Part shown: in pieces, positions 13,251-24,311 of the stretch | How positions within the stretch are numbered: position 1 is the first letter of the stretch | Layout of the letters: every line of letters starts with the position of its first letter | Source of the DNA: Larus michahellis | Lineage: Eukaryota > Chordata > Aves > Charadriiformes > Laridae | Length of the DNA: 64,000 bases | Direction: 5' to 3' | Assembly: GCF_964199755.1 (NCBI RefSeq) | Contig: NC_133896.1 | Span: forward strand, 87,280,215-87,344,214 | The notes under the pieces: model-generated | What the model saw: the letters and a program-made list of their open reading frames with translations, nothing else | The model's database searches: none | What the model was told of the DNA's origin: nothing | Position numbers and translations under genes: made by a program

Positions 13251-15152
13251 TCGCAATAGATTACTAACCCTGTTCTATAATCACAAATCAAGATTTATTT
13301 TTTTTTTTAACAGACTTATTTCCTAATGCTTTGATTTAGTCACTTCTGAGAACCTCCTCCAAGAACAGCTTTTCACAATCCCCCCTACGGTTTGAGACGC
13401 GTTCTCACTTCACAGGCTGTCAAATATTCCTCCTTGCACCACATCAAGCTATCTTGTTTGCTTATCTTGTGTTGCTTTGTGGTGTCTGTTAAGCAAATTA
13501 ATTATACTGTCCTTGTTTGCATTACTGTATTTTATGTGTCTTTGCAGCCTTCCCAGAAAAAGCTGACACGTTATTGCTGCTCCCATAAATTGTACTTCCT
13601 TCTATGTTTTCTTGCGACCCATGGAGACATCATGCCATTTTTCCTTAGATTCAGGCCCAGTGTGATTCCCCTTCATAAACGCCTCTGAAGAAGCCTGATA
13701 CATCATCACCTGTTGCTCTACACCCTATAAGAGAAAATAAAAAAATTGTACATGGTGACCAGCCATGGAAGCTTCTCCTGCCACCACCTGGTGGGTTGGG
13801 GCTGGGTTTTGCAAGCACAGAAATGCAGCGTCTCCATCCTTCTTGGATTTTATCTGGCGTCGGTACTCCTACTCATCGCCAGCATTTACAGCACTGATGA
13901 GCTTAATTACAGTGACTTTATGGAACGATTTGGAAATAATCACTCAATATAAAACTGGTGATGTTTTTCATACATCAGCGGTACTCGAACTGCTGGTGAA
14001 TTTTCCTTTATGGAGGAGATCTGTCTGATAGCGAGGCAGGGATTATAACTTCAGGGAAGGTTTTTACCTGTGTGCTGAAATAAGACATTTTTCTCTACAG
14101 CTACTGTTTGCCTTTTCTAGTTATTTTAAGGTAAAGCAATCACTTTCATCCTTCCTATCCCCACCCTAAGTCTTTATGTTTTAGACCTATTGTAGTTTAT
14201 TGTTCCCAAACCAGGAATCATTCTAGAGAGTCCTGACTGATGCTGCGTCCATAGAAAATTTAGACTTTTATAGTAATAACCTTCTACTCTCTCTTATGGC
14301 ACTCATTTTTGGGCCTATAAACACTAGCATCTATATCCAAAGTAAAAGAAAATTTGAAATACTGGAAGGACTCATGGCTCCACATCAAGGAATCTTGACA
14401 GCTTTTAATTTCTTGACCATCTTTAAATTTCCTTTTGCAAGATCCTTGCTGCCACAGTTTCTCTCTGCTGGTATGAGCCAAAGCAGTCAAGTGTTTTTGT
14501 TCTTCCGTACTTCTTAGAACTTCTTCTGTTCCGGGGCAGCCAGCTGGCTGGTGGCTTCATCTATCCATCCCGTCTTTCTGAACTGGTGGCATTGCAGCTG
14601 GGCTTCCTAATTTGCCCAGACACTGCGTAGCTGCCCTGAAGGTTTTATCTCCTCAATTCTATGTCACATGTAAGCTTATCTTGGGAAGCTACCTGCTGCT
14701 AATCTAAATATTTTTAGAAAACATCCAGCTCTTATTTAATATTATTTTGGTCTTTTTGATTTTTTTTTTGTGAGACTGTCAGAGTTTATTCTCTTTAGCC
14801 CCAGCAGTTAATCAGCTTTCAAAAACTTGCATGTTGCTTGCATTGGGAAGACTAACTGATAAAGATACAACCTGTACTCAGTTTTTTCTGTATATAATCC
14901 TATTTATTTACAAAAAATATACTCAAAGTGCTGTTTTCCCAAAAACACCTCTCTGCTTGCATTTCTGCTTCTGGCTTTTATCTTGGACACAGCCGGCTCC
15001 ACCAAAACAAGGACCTGGCTCCCACAACTGTTTTCAAAGTCACGAGGTCGATTTTTGAGGCTTCAGCTCACAACCTACCCCAGTTATTGCCATGCTGATT
15101 TGCAACTGTCATGGTAACATCTACTATTTCAACTTCCAACAAACAATGTGGG

Positions 15153-15260
15153 CAATCTGATGTAATTAGAGATGTCCCTGCTTACTGCAGGGGGGTTGGA
15201 CTAGATGACCTTTAAAGGTCCCTTCCAACCCAACACATTCTAAGATTCTATGATTCTGTG
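15153..15260 (+). mobile_element. CR1 LINE 3' end, short 5'-truncated copy
   Basis: About 108 bp match the terminal part of an avian CR1 element. The order is the ATGTCCCTGCTTACTGCAG block, then GGTTGGACTAGATGACC, the CCTTCCAACCCAA block, and a TCTATGATTCTGTG tail. The direction is plus. It is a dead, heavily 5'-truncated copy. Its blocks match the end of the 18.1 kb copy, so both belong to the same general subfamily. Confidence 0.93.
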
Positions 15261-17363
15261 AAAGGAGCTGTGATGTCTACCAGTTTCAGTGAGGTCTGTG
15301 ACTTCCTAAGGATCAAAGACACACTGCTTGTAGGAGGTACCCAGCCTCAAGCACTTGTTACTGCTCTGAAATATGATGCACACTGTTGGTACTAAACTAG
15401 TGACCACAGAGAGTTAAAGGATAAGACAAAAATTAACTGTAATGCTTACAAGGTATTCAATATCCTGCTACTGTGCAGAGCATCGCTAAACAGCCCAAAA
15501 GCACGGTGTCCAGTTCAGCAGACTACGTTCTGGATGTGTTATTTGGAAATCAGGAATTTTTGTTCTCCTTGTGCAGCATTTCTCATTCCAGTCTCCACAT
15601 GCAGTGCACCTAACGGGCACACTGTCACTCTGCAGCCCTTTCCTTGTCGATAGCGAAGCCTGTCTTTTCCATCTTGCTGGCCCTCTCTTCATGGAAGTGC
15701 ATTGTCTTTTTAGACGAGGAGAACATCAGTTCTGTAACATTTTTCCCAAGCAAACTCATTATGCGTCTTTTCCATGAGCATCTAACGGCGGCTTTTAAGA
15801 TTTCATGCTGTGTAATTCATTTGTGAATAAACTCTTCCCCTGAAAATTTAAAATTAAACCAAGCAGCTTACTGCTTACATCAAAGCCAATACAAATAGGC
15901 CTCCACCGGGGACTGTAGGAAGCAGCTCTGCAACTCAGATCTTGCGGGGAAAGGAGCACGAAGTTGAAACAGAAATATTTAGAAGCGCCAAAAGGGAAAG
16001 TAACTCTTCTTTCAAAGAGCAGCTTTATATTAAGTCAGTAACATTTGCTGCATAAGAGTTGAAACTTCCTATAAAGCGCTATTGTACATGGAAAACATAT
16101 TAAATAAGTATGAAGTAAGGAAGGAAGATGTTAAGACAGATTCATATTGGGGATTTGTAAGCCATACTAACGTTTCAGTTCTTTTCTTTATAATGTCTAC
16201 TGCTGCTTTATGGATTATCTTAAATAAAATTTCCTAATATTTTAGGTGTCTCAGTTTCTGTCTTCTGCCAGAGAGCTTCACATGCAGCTCCCAGAGTCTC
16301 AGATGATTCTATCAGCTGAAGCTCTAACCCAGATTCCTGATGGTTGGAAGTTGAAGTCCTTGGTTTTTATTTCTTATGCATCTATAGTTGTAATACTTCC
16401 ACTTCCCTGCTGTGATCACTGCTGCCCCAGTCTGATCTTTCTCCAGCTTCTCTTCAGATGCAGTTTATTTCAACTTGATGCGTTATATTAAGCCAGTATT
16501 TCATTTTTCACCCTTTAATACACATACTGACAATTTTGACAGTGTTTGAAACATTATCTTTCTCAGCAGCTTCCATGTTTCTCTCCAAGTCCTGTCTGCC
16601 AGTTCCCCTGTACTTACTTCAATCTTCAGTGGACATTTACACTTGCAAGTCAATAACAGTGCTTCTAAAATCTCTTTTCCCCCGACTCTTTTTTCCATTG
16701 CTCCCTCTTGCCCATTAGGAACTTAAAAGCTTCAACAGCTGCTGAATATTGAATTGCAGAAGATCCTTCCGGCTCTCGCTTGGCTTGCAGAATCTCACAC
16801 GCTCGAGAGTTCAGATATTGTTTGAGACAAATTCTCAGTTTGAAGACCAATTCAAAAGGAGTTTTTGTAAGCTAACGTATACTCCAGTCACTAGATGATG
16901 CCCTGTTGAGCAGGAGTTGTTTGCATTTTGAAAAATCAAATCGGATTGATCAGGCTCAGCCTCAGACTCTTTCCAGAATCAGATTTCGATCTCCTGACTA
17001 AGCCAACTTCTTCCACTACAGGTTCATTTTGCCGTCCTCCCAGCTCAACTAATTATTTTTCCAACCTGATCATGTTGCATGTATGCAATCTCAGTTGCAT
17101 TTTCGTCACCTGTTGAGTCACTCCCTACGTCCTCCCTTGGATTCCTCCCAGCTTCTGGAGAAAATGGACAAGTATCATCACATTGGCTCTCAATCTTATT
17201 TTGGCTTGCAGTACCTTTAGCCCACTAAACATTTGATTTAGCATCAGGTTGGACACATTTCAGGGTATTAATTACAAACACCAAACCATTAATGCACATC
17301 CAGACCTTATTCTGCTTTTTGGAAACTCTTGTTATGTAGTTAGTCTATGTTAGATAATGCAAA

Positions 17364-17402
17364 CATAAAAATAAATAAACAGACAAATAAATAAAAGAAA
17401 AA
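17364..17402. repeat. A-rich, TAAA-type simple repeat
   Basis: Imperfect AAATAAAT units interrupted by CAGAC, about 40 bp. Confidence 0.7.
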
Positions 17403-17581
17403 TACATTGACTCTATTGTTCAATCAGAAAAGGAATCTAAGAAGAGACAGGTGAAATTTTCTCCCCAAAATTTCTGTTAAATATTGTATTTTACACCATA
17501 TTACTGTTCTTGGAATTTTGGGATTTCTTATTATATGTTTTGAACTCATTTCCCCCTGCTTTACTCTTCATATCGCCCTAC

Positions 17582-17604
17582 TCATGGCAGGACGACTGCC
17601 ATGA
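17582..17604. repeat. Perfect 9-bp inverted repeat
   Basis: TCATGGCAG and CTGCCATGA flank the loop GACGA. Too short for a microRNA precursor. No function assigned. Confidence 0.7.
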
Positions 17605-18081
17605 ATGAGATGAAATAGGCAAAATAAGTAAGATGACAAAGGAAAATTTGCTCTAAGGTCCATGTTTTGATGAAATAACTGTTATTTAGGGGTTTTTTGT
17701 TTTGCTTTGCTTTGTTTTTTTTGAGATCTTATCTTTGTATTAGTATCTTGCAACAGGAATGAGTTAGTCTATGGTTCTGAACTTGTTTTGATACAGAAAC
17801 AAATTAATTCTTTATTTCCAGGCTGAGTTGTAGATGTTTTAAAATGAAGTCTCTTATTCTTTTATTACACAAATTTGGAATTTTACTTTTCCATATGAAA
17901 ACAAACTTGAAGTACAGGTAAAGCGCAGAGATAAATCTTTTAACTGTAGGCTGTATCTTTGGCGGCTTTGGTTTATGTATCACTACTGTGGTAAACAGAA
18001 CTTCATTTAATGAACAGATATATTCAAGGGGTTTTGTTTTGTGGTGGGTTTTTTGTTTTTGTTTTAATAGCCACCCCTTAA

Positions 18082-18574
18082 TACAGCACAGGAAAGACAT
18101 GGACCTGTTGGAGCGAGTCCAGAGGAAGGCCACAAAGATGATCAGAGGGCTGGAGCACCTCTCCTATGAGGACAGGCTGAGAGAGTTGGGGTTGTTCAGC
18201 CTGGAGAAGAGAAAGCCCCAGGGAGACCTTATAGCAGCCTTCCAGTACCTAAAGGGAGCCTACAGGAAAGATGGGGACAAACTTTTTAGCAGGTCCTGTA
18301 GCGATAAGGCGAGGGGTAACGGCTTTAAACTAAAAGAGTGAAGATTTGGACTAGATATAAGGAAGAAAATTTTTTACAATGAGGGTGGCGAAATACTGGC
18401 ACAGGTTGCCCAGAGAGGTGGTAGATGACCCATCCCTGGAAACATTCAAGGTCAGGTTGGATGGGGTTCTGAACAATCTGATCTAGTTGAAGATGTCCCT
18501 GCTCATTGCAGGGAAGGTTGTACTAGTTGACCTTTAAAAGTCCCTTCCTACCCAAACTATCCTATGATTCTATG
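18082..18574 (+). mobile_element. CR1 LINE, 5'-truncated, C-terminal ORF2 remnant
   Basis: About 490 bp of CR1 in plus orientation. The first part translates to the C-terminal end of the ORF2 reverse transcriptase, with LLERVQRKATKMIRGLEHL and [11 protein letters not shown] near the start. A stop codon follows the GNGFKLKE block at about 18339. The 3' end carries the CR1 block with CCTGCTCATTGCAG, and a CCTATGATTCTATG tail. CR1 spreads by target-primed reverse transcription, which gives such 5' truncation and no poly(A). It begins just after a T/G-rich stretch (about 18030-18067). Non-autonomous and inactive. Confidence 0.95.
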
Positions 18575-19238
18575 AATATAAAATGAGGTTGACTCTTTTG
18601 GTTTAACAATTGCTGATTAGGATATCCCTAATGTAATAATTTTCTGGGGCTGTCCTAATACATCTATGAATGAAAGATCTATCTATTGATCTAGTGAGGT
18701 ACACACTGGCAACAGATACATTACTGTGTTTCCTCAAGAATGAAAGGAAAGTTTTCTCTCACCAAAAGAGAGCATACCAGGCAAAACACCACATGGATGT
18801 AAGTCAACAAAGACCACTGTAAATAAAATGAGATTAATAGATTAATTTTTGCTCAAAGATATAAGGCATTGTGATTTGGTCCTCAATATACACGACCTCT
18901 AATTTTTGAGGGCTAGTTAGAACTGTTTATTTCATATTGTGTCAGGAACTATTTTGCCTCTGGAATATTGCTTTCATATATTGTATGCCAAAACTCATTA
19001 GTGTCACATATACTTTTTATATCTTTATATTTTCTAAGGAAAATGTATTTTTATTTTATTTTCTGAGAAAGCAAAACCAACTAAGCCTTGTATTATTCCC
19101 AAGCCCCACGACGGTTGTCAACCTCCTCCTTTTCCAGGTTCAGAAAAATCAGCATCAAAATATTGTTGGTCCAAAGTCACACAAACTGCCGGTGCCTACA
19201 CGAACATACGAATTAGGCCAGCCAATGTATACCTAACT
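18575..19238. other. Short spacer between two CR1 copies
   Basis: AT-rich, no recognised element. A 99-codon frame at 18937-19236 is a chance ORF with low-complexity hydrophobic content. Confidence 0.6.
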
Positions 19239-19772
19239 CTACTTAGGACTTGTTAGGCCACACCTGGAATTTAATGTCCACTTTTGGCCCCCGCAGCTCT
19301 AGACAATGGAAGACATTGAAAAACTGGAGAGGGTCCATTGGAGGGCCACCAAGATGATTAGAGACTTGGAGAAGCTGGCGTATGAATAAAGGCTAAAGGA
19401 AGTGGATTTGTTCAGCCTGGAAAAGAAAAGGCTCAGGATGGATCTAGTCAGTGTCTCTAACACCCAAAGAAGGTAGTTGTAGAGAACACGGAGATATTCT
19501 CTTCAAAAGGATTCCCAGTGGCAGGACAAGAGGTCATGGGCACAGTTGCTTTAGGGGAAATTCCTTCTGGATATAGAAAAAAATTTAACTCTTCAGCCAG
19601 AGAAAAATTGAGCGTTGCAATAGGCTTCCCAGAGAAGTGGTGGGTCCTTTCTTGATGGAAACATTCAAGACTTTGACAATGCCCTGGATAACCTAATCTA
19701 AGGTGCTGCTTTCAACAGCAGTTTGGACCAGATGATCTCCTGAGGTACCATCTAACCCTGACTTTCCTGTGC
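19239..19772 (+). mobile_element. Older, diverged CR1 LINE fragment
   Basis: About 530 bp with eroded CR1 blocks in plus orientation. They include a GGCCACACCTGGA stretch, a TTTTGGCCCCC stretch, the LERVHWRATKMI-like coding remnant and TTGTTCAGCCTGGA. The copy ends with GGACCAGATGATCTCC and a degraded tail. In-frame stops and small indels break the ORF2 remnant. It is more diverged than the 18.1 kb and 39.95 kb copies, so it inserted earlier. It lies about 0.66 kb downstream of the 18.1 kb copy in the same direction, which is a separate insertion rather than a continuation. Confidence 0.88.
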
Positions 19773-21026
19773 ATCAACTATGGGGCTTACAGCATCGTGT
19801 CCAGCAAACTGTAGGTGCGAGGGGGTACAGAGGGACAAGGGGCAAGTTCAGGCTGAAGTGTGTAGTGCTAGGATAGACTCAGGACACCAATCAACAAGAA
19901 ACTGCATTTCATTAAATGTTTACAGAACAACTTGTCAAATGTTGCTAACATGAGCAGAGCTCGTCTGTTGCTAAAGCATCAGTGAGACATTTCCTTAAAA
20001 TTGCCAAGCTTACTTAAAGCCAAAATATAATGTATTGCACTGGTGTTGTCATATTAGCTGCCAAACGTAGTTCCTCCTAAAAGTTCAGTGATGCCTGGCT
20101 ATTTAAAGCACAGGAAAACGTTGCTGATTCTCTTAAATTAGGCAAATAACTCAGCAGCTGATACACTGGGCATGTAAAGCAATGGGAGACCAATGCATCT
20201 AGTTAACAGAAAGTCTTTATGTAGTGTGTGTGCAGACACTGGCTGGATAGTATTAGTTGAGTGGCGTCGTAAGTGAAATTGAAGTCTAAATCATCCAGTG
20301 TCTCCAGGAAGAGGCCTATATGTATTTCAGATGCAAGAGTGAGAGATTGTGTCAGCAGATTGATATATATCAGTTTGCTTTGAATTAAACTTTTTACTTG
20401 GCTCTGGAGTCTGCTGCTATTTATTGTAGCTACAGAATTGTGGCGTACTATAGTCCCTGGTTGAGATTAAGTACACTGTAGAGCCAGAAGAGTATTTACA
20501 AGCCTTTGTTTTTGATTCACAGGTATTTTCTGCTGGTAGCTATGAAGTAAAGAAGCTATATCGAGGAGGTTTTGTTTTTTCCACATATAGAAGCTGGATC
20601 TAGATTTGCCACCAAAAGAAGAATGAACATTTTCGAAGTTTAGAACTGATCACTAATTTCTGTTATTACTTTATCAGCAGTATGGTCTATATTTGAGTCT
20701 TTGGTTGCGTAGGAAACAAGAGGCTGTGTTCACCTGAAACTGGTAAGCGTAAAGCAACAGCAAGTGTAAAAGGTTCAGTCCCATCAGCTACTGTTTGAGA
20801 GTTAACCAGTTTAGCCATGCTAAATAAAAACTTCAGGTTTTGTGCCCTTAAACTTACAGTAAGTCTTGGTATATAAGCATACGGTATTATCTCCATACTA
20901 CAGATAAAGACATCATTTGCTCCTTCCTACGGTGGTGCAGCATTTTGACTTTTCTTTATTTAAATATGCATAAAACAGCAAGCAGCGCCACACAGTTTAA
21001 GCTATGACTCTACTTTCATTCTATTG

Positions 21027-21050
21027 TAAAATCCCACTTATGGGATTTTA
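21027..21050. repeat. Perfect 10-bp inverted repeat
   Basis: Arms TAAAATCCCA and TGGGATTTTA flank a four-base loop CTTA. It is a short, perfect stem-loop in AT-rich DNA with no adjacent gene. Too short for a microRNA precursor. Confidence 0.75.
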
Positions 21051-23879
21051 TGCGTCCCACTGGAATGGTTATAATTAAGCACACAAATCAAGTGCAAGGG
21101 CAAAAGGCTCCTGACAGGAAGAACAGAATCTGAGGAACATCTTCATGACTCTTGCATAGGCCAAGTACATTATATTGTAAAAGTAGTGAAACATAATGCA
21201 AAAATTATTAACTTTCACCCCTAGAAAAGTCCGCTATCAACTCGAGACTGCTTTCAGATGGAAGTCTACCCTTGGCCAAAGTGGGGGACCACACAAATAC
21301 AGCAGCTTTGAGATTTAACTTCACCATGTTTATCTCCACAAGCCAAGTCAGTACTGCAAAGCAAGCATATCAAAGAGAAGACCAACTAAATGAAAACAAG
21401 TTTAGTACTGCGGCAGCTTCTTGCCAAAACTCTTTTGAGCCAGTGCTCCTACCATAAGAAAAGCTTTTCATAACTTTTAAACTTCAGTGAAAAAGTCCCT
21501 TCATAAAATTAGACTCTGTCCTTCCAAGGATGCATCCTTAGCTGAGACAGGAATGCTACATCTGTTATGGTCATCCACATACACCTCTCACTGTTCTCTG
21601 AGCTCCAAGGGCATCATGGTACACTCAACAGAAGAGATCTCCACTGCTTAACCATAACAGCTTGGGAAAAAGCACCTCTTTTTGATCATTTTGAATCTGC
21701 CATTCCCTACGTGTCTTACTGCATGAGGCAGGATGTAGTTGTTCCCTGCTCACCTTCTCCTCATCGTCAATAACCAAAGACTAAGCTGAGGACAACCACT
21801 TAGCAAATACGTAGGAACTTCTGATGAGGTAAGTCATCAAAGCAACATTGAAAAAGAAAAAGGAGGTAGCATGTTCATATGGTAAGAGGTCATATGTCGT
21901 TAGTGATATAGCATATTCCAAATACACAAGGACTGATTTAGATACTAAAACATGTACTGTAGTGTTAATGTTTCGAAACAAGATTGCTTTTTGATGTCAT
22001 CATAAACAGCACATACTGTGAGGAAGTAAGCATGAGAAATTCAATAATCACTAGGAAAACAGAGAGATGGGGAACACAAGGATCCCAAGATGAGTGGGAA
22101 GGCAGCAAAGTTACATCACTCACCCTTCTTTGCATGCCATTTTGGAGGGGACCATGTATCTCGCGAGAAGATCCACAGCCACGACCTTCTAGGGAAAAGC
22201 CCCAGGCTTTGAGGCACTACACCTGGGGAAGAAACAGCAGCGGTGGTGGGTAAGTGAGCAGTGTAACAAACCTCATGCAAACTATTCCTGCTAACTGCTT
22301 TACTTGTCTTTAAAGATATTCTGCATTGAAAACTAATTTTATAAACTTGAGCCATCTCTGGACTCAGGTAAACAAATTTATCTGCAGAAGACCCCCGGGA
22401 GGCAGTTTTGTGTTGACCATCAGTTCTGATGTCTCTCTTACATCTCATGAGTGTCCAGACTTCCAAAGAAGCGGTGCTTCAGCTGTGGACTAGCGGCCAG
22501 TGAAATTACCAGAGAGTAATCCAAGGCATGACCTGTTTTAACTTCCCTTCCTTTAGAAAAGGCTTACAGCGTGCCCAGCATTAAGCACCTGGAGAATGGG
22601 AGAGTACGTTGCTCTAGAAGCTTGGAAGAGCAGGTGGACTATTATTCAGACTGTTGGGTGCCTTTCCAAAAAAAGAAACCAAAAAACCCCACAACCAACC
22701 ACCAAAAAACACATGCCACGAGAGTCTTGTTGTAGCCCTAGGCTGTAACCAGAAGGGAGACAGATTTCTTTCCTCAGAGAAATAATGATAATAAATCTGA
22801 GTGAAAGGGAGCACACCAGAGCTTGTCTTATTAATAAAGGGAACGATAACCGTAGCTGGAGGGGATTATGGCACTCACCTAAGAGGGAAAAAGCTCCTGT
22901 TCCAGGCTTCTGTTTCAAGACCGGGGCTCAGCAGTAGGTGCTGGCTCAGGAGTCATCGGTTGGCTGTAATTACAGCTTTCATCCCTCTTGCCAGCTGTTT
23001 CGCTTTGCATCTTGACGTGGAGTGTTTAATGCAGGCCGTGGTCCCGCAGGTGACTCTGTGCAGCTCTGCCTTGTGCTGGTGTCACCCCGCCTGTGCTGCG
23101 AGGTCCCGCATTATCCATCTGCAGAGTAAGGGCAGTGCCTGTATTTGTCCTATGTGCTACAGTTTTGGAATAATTGATGAATGTACATAAATAATGCTAT
23201 AAAGCAGAATTACTTACAGCATTACTTTCATCATCACACCATTGTATTGTTGAAATCCAGCAGAGCTTTTGCTCCACTTCTCTATGAAAAACTATCACAA
23301 ATTGTTCTCCTTCAGCACCAAAAGCAGAGGAGCTCTGCAGGACACCATTAACGTAGAAAAGCATCAGTCGGTGCCACAGTAAGAGATGGCAGGAGATAGA
23401 AAGCCTGTTCAGATGAACGTGGGACTCCTACCTACCCCAATGCTATGCATCTTTCCGGCACTCTGTGTCTAAAATTCATTTAATTCACCAACAGTATTTT
23501 GGGATTTCATACGTGTGCTAAATTGTAATAAAAGACATCCGCTGCTGGCAAAGCATCTCGGCTCGGTGGATTACAGACTCCTCCCCAGCCATTGGGTAGG
23601 GTCGCCTGAGACAGCTGAAATCCACTGGGGATTGAAAAGGTGTGAGCAGTAAATAAAAGGAAATCCTGGATCACCGTATAATGTTCAGCTCCCACACTTT
23701 GACCTCCTTTGGTGCCTTCTATATTTTGTTAAGATCATATTTCTTTACGTGCTGCCTGGCTTAAAAACCGTCATAAATCTGTGGCGTGCAGTAAGAATAA
23801 CAGAGAAGGCACCGTGTAATACAAGGGGCTATAACTCCATCCCAGGCACTCGGAGGGAGTCGTAAATCAGTGTGGTGAA

Positions 23880-24200
23880 GCTTTAGCTGGGAGAAGTGGG
23901 GGCCGAGGCTGGGAAGGCAGCAGTAGCCTGGCCCCTGCCCACCGCACAGTGGCCACCTGACTTCCCTCGGACTGAGATGAGAAGCCCACAAGCCTTGGTG
24001 CTTCCTTACCGGGGTGGGGGGGGAACAGCTTTTTCCTCCCCTGCTGCAGGTGAGGGGCTCCCCCCTGCCCTCTTCTCTGTAAATGGAGAGCTGTGCCCAA
24101 CCCCCCCCCGCCTTCTGCCCACAGGAATCCCCGCAGGCTGCCCCGGCCCCTCTGGGGCTCCCCGTCCGCTCCCTCCCTCAGCCATCAGGCTGTCTAAATT
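23880..24200. other. GC-rich patch with G and C runs
   Basis: A GC-rich stretch with runs of eight G (about 24014) and nine C (about 24101) and moderate CpG. A run of ten A and more follows at 24290. Frames on both strands are low complexity. Possible G-quadruplex-forming region. No gene assigned. Confidence 0.5.
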
Positions 24201-24289
24201 AAGGTACAGGCTCTGAGTATCTAATGAGTAACACGTCCTCCGTGTTTCTGATGACTAAAGGCATCATCTCCAATTAACCCAGAGCACAC

Positions 24290-24311
24290 AAAAAAAAAAA
24301 AAAAAGAAAAA
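24290..24311. repeat. A-rich tract
   Basis: Sixteen consecutive A (24290-24305, interrupted once shortly after) form a simple repeat. No SINE-like head precedes it, so it is not read as a retroposon tail. Confidence 0.85.

Larger units (their letters stand above)
1..15152. other. Left non-coding region
   Basis: About 15 kb of AT-rich sequence. Apart from the AP-1 palindrome, the microsatellite at 11.5 kb, the GC patch at 12.85 kb and a possible old LINE piece at 11.3 kb, I recognise nothing. All frames are under 135 codons, start and stop at random, and lack domain signatures. No tRNA or known small RNA was seen. Confidence 0.6.
15261..18081. other. Non-coding interval between CR1 copies
   Basis: No gene or recognisable repeat except the TAAA-type repeat at 17.36 kb, the 9-bp hairpin at 17.58 kb and T-rich stretches at 17.69 and 18.03 kb. 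Confidence 0.6.
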
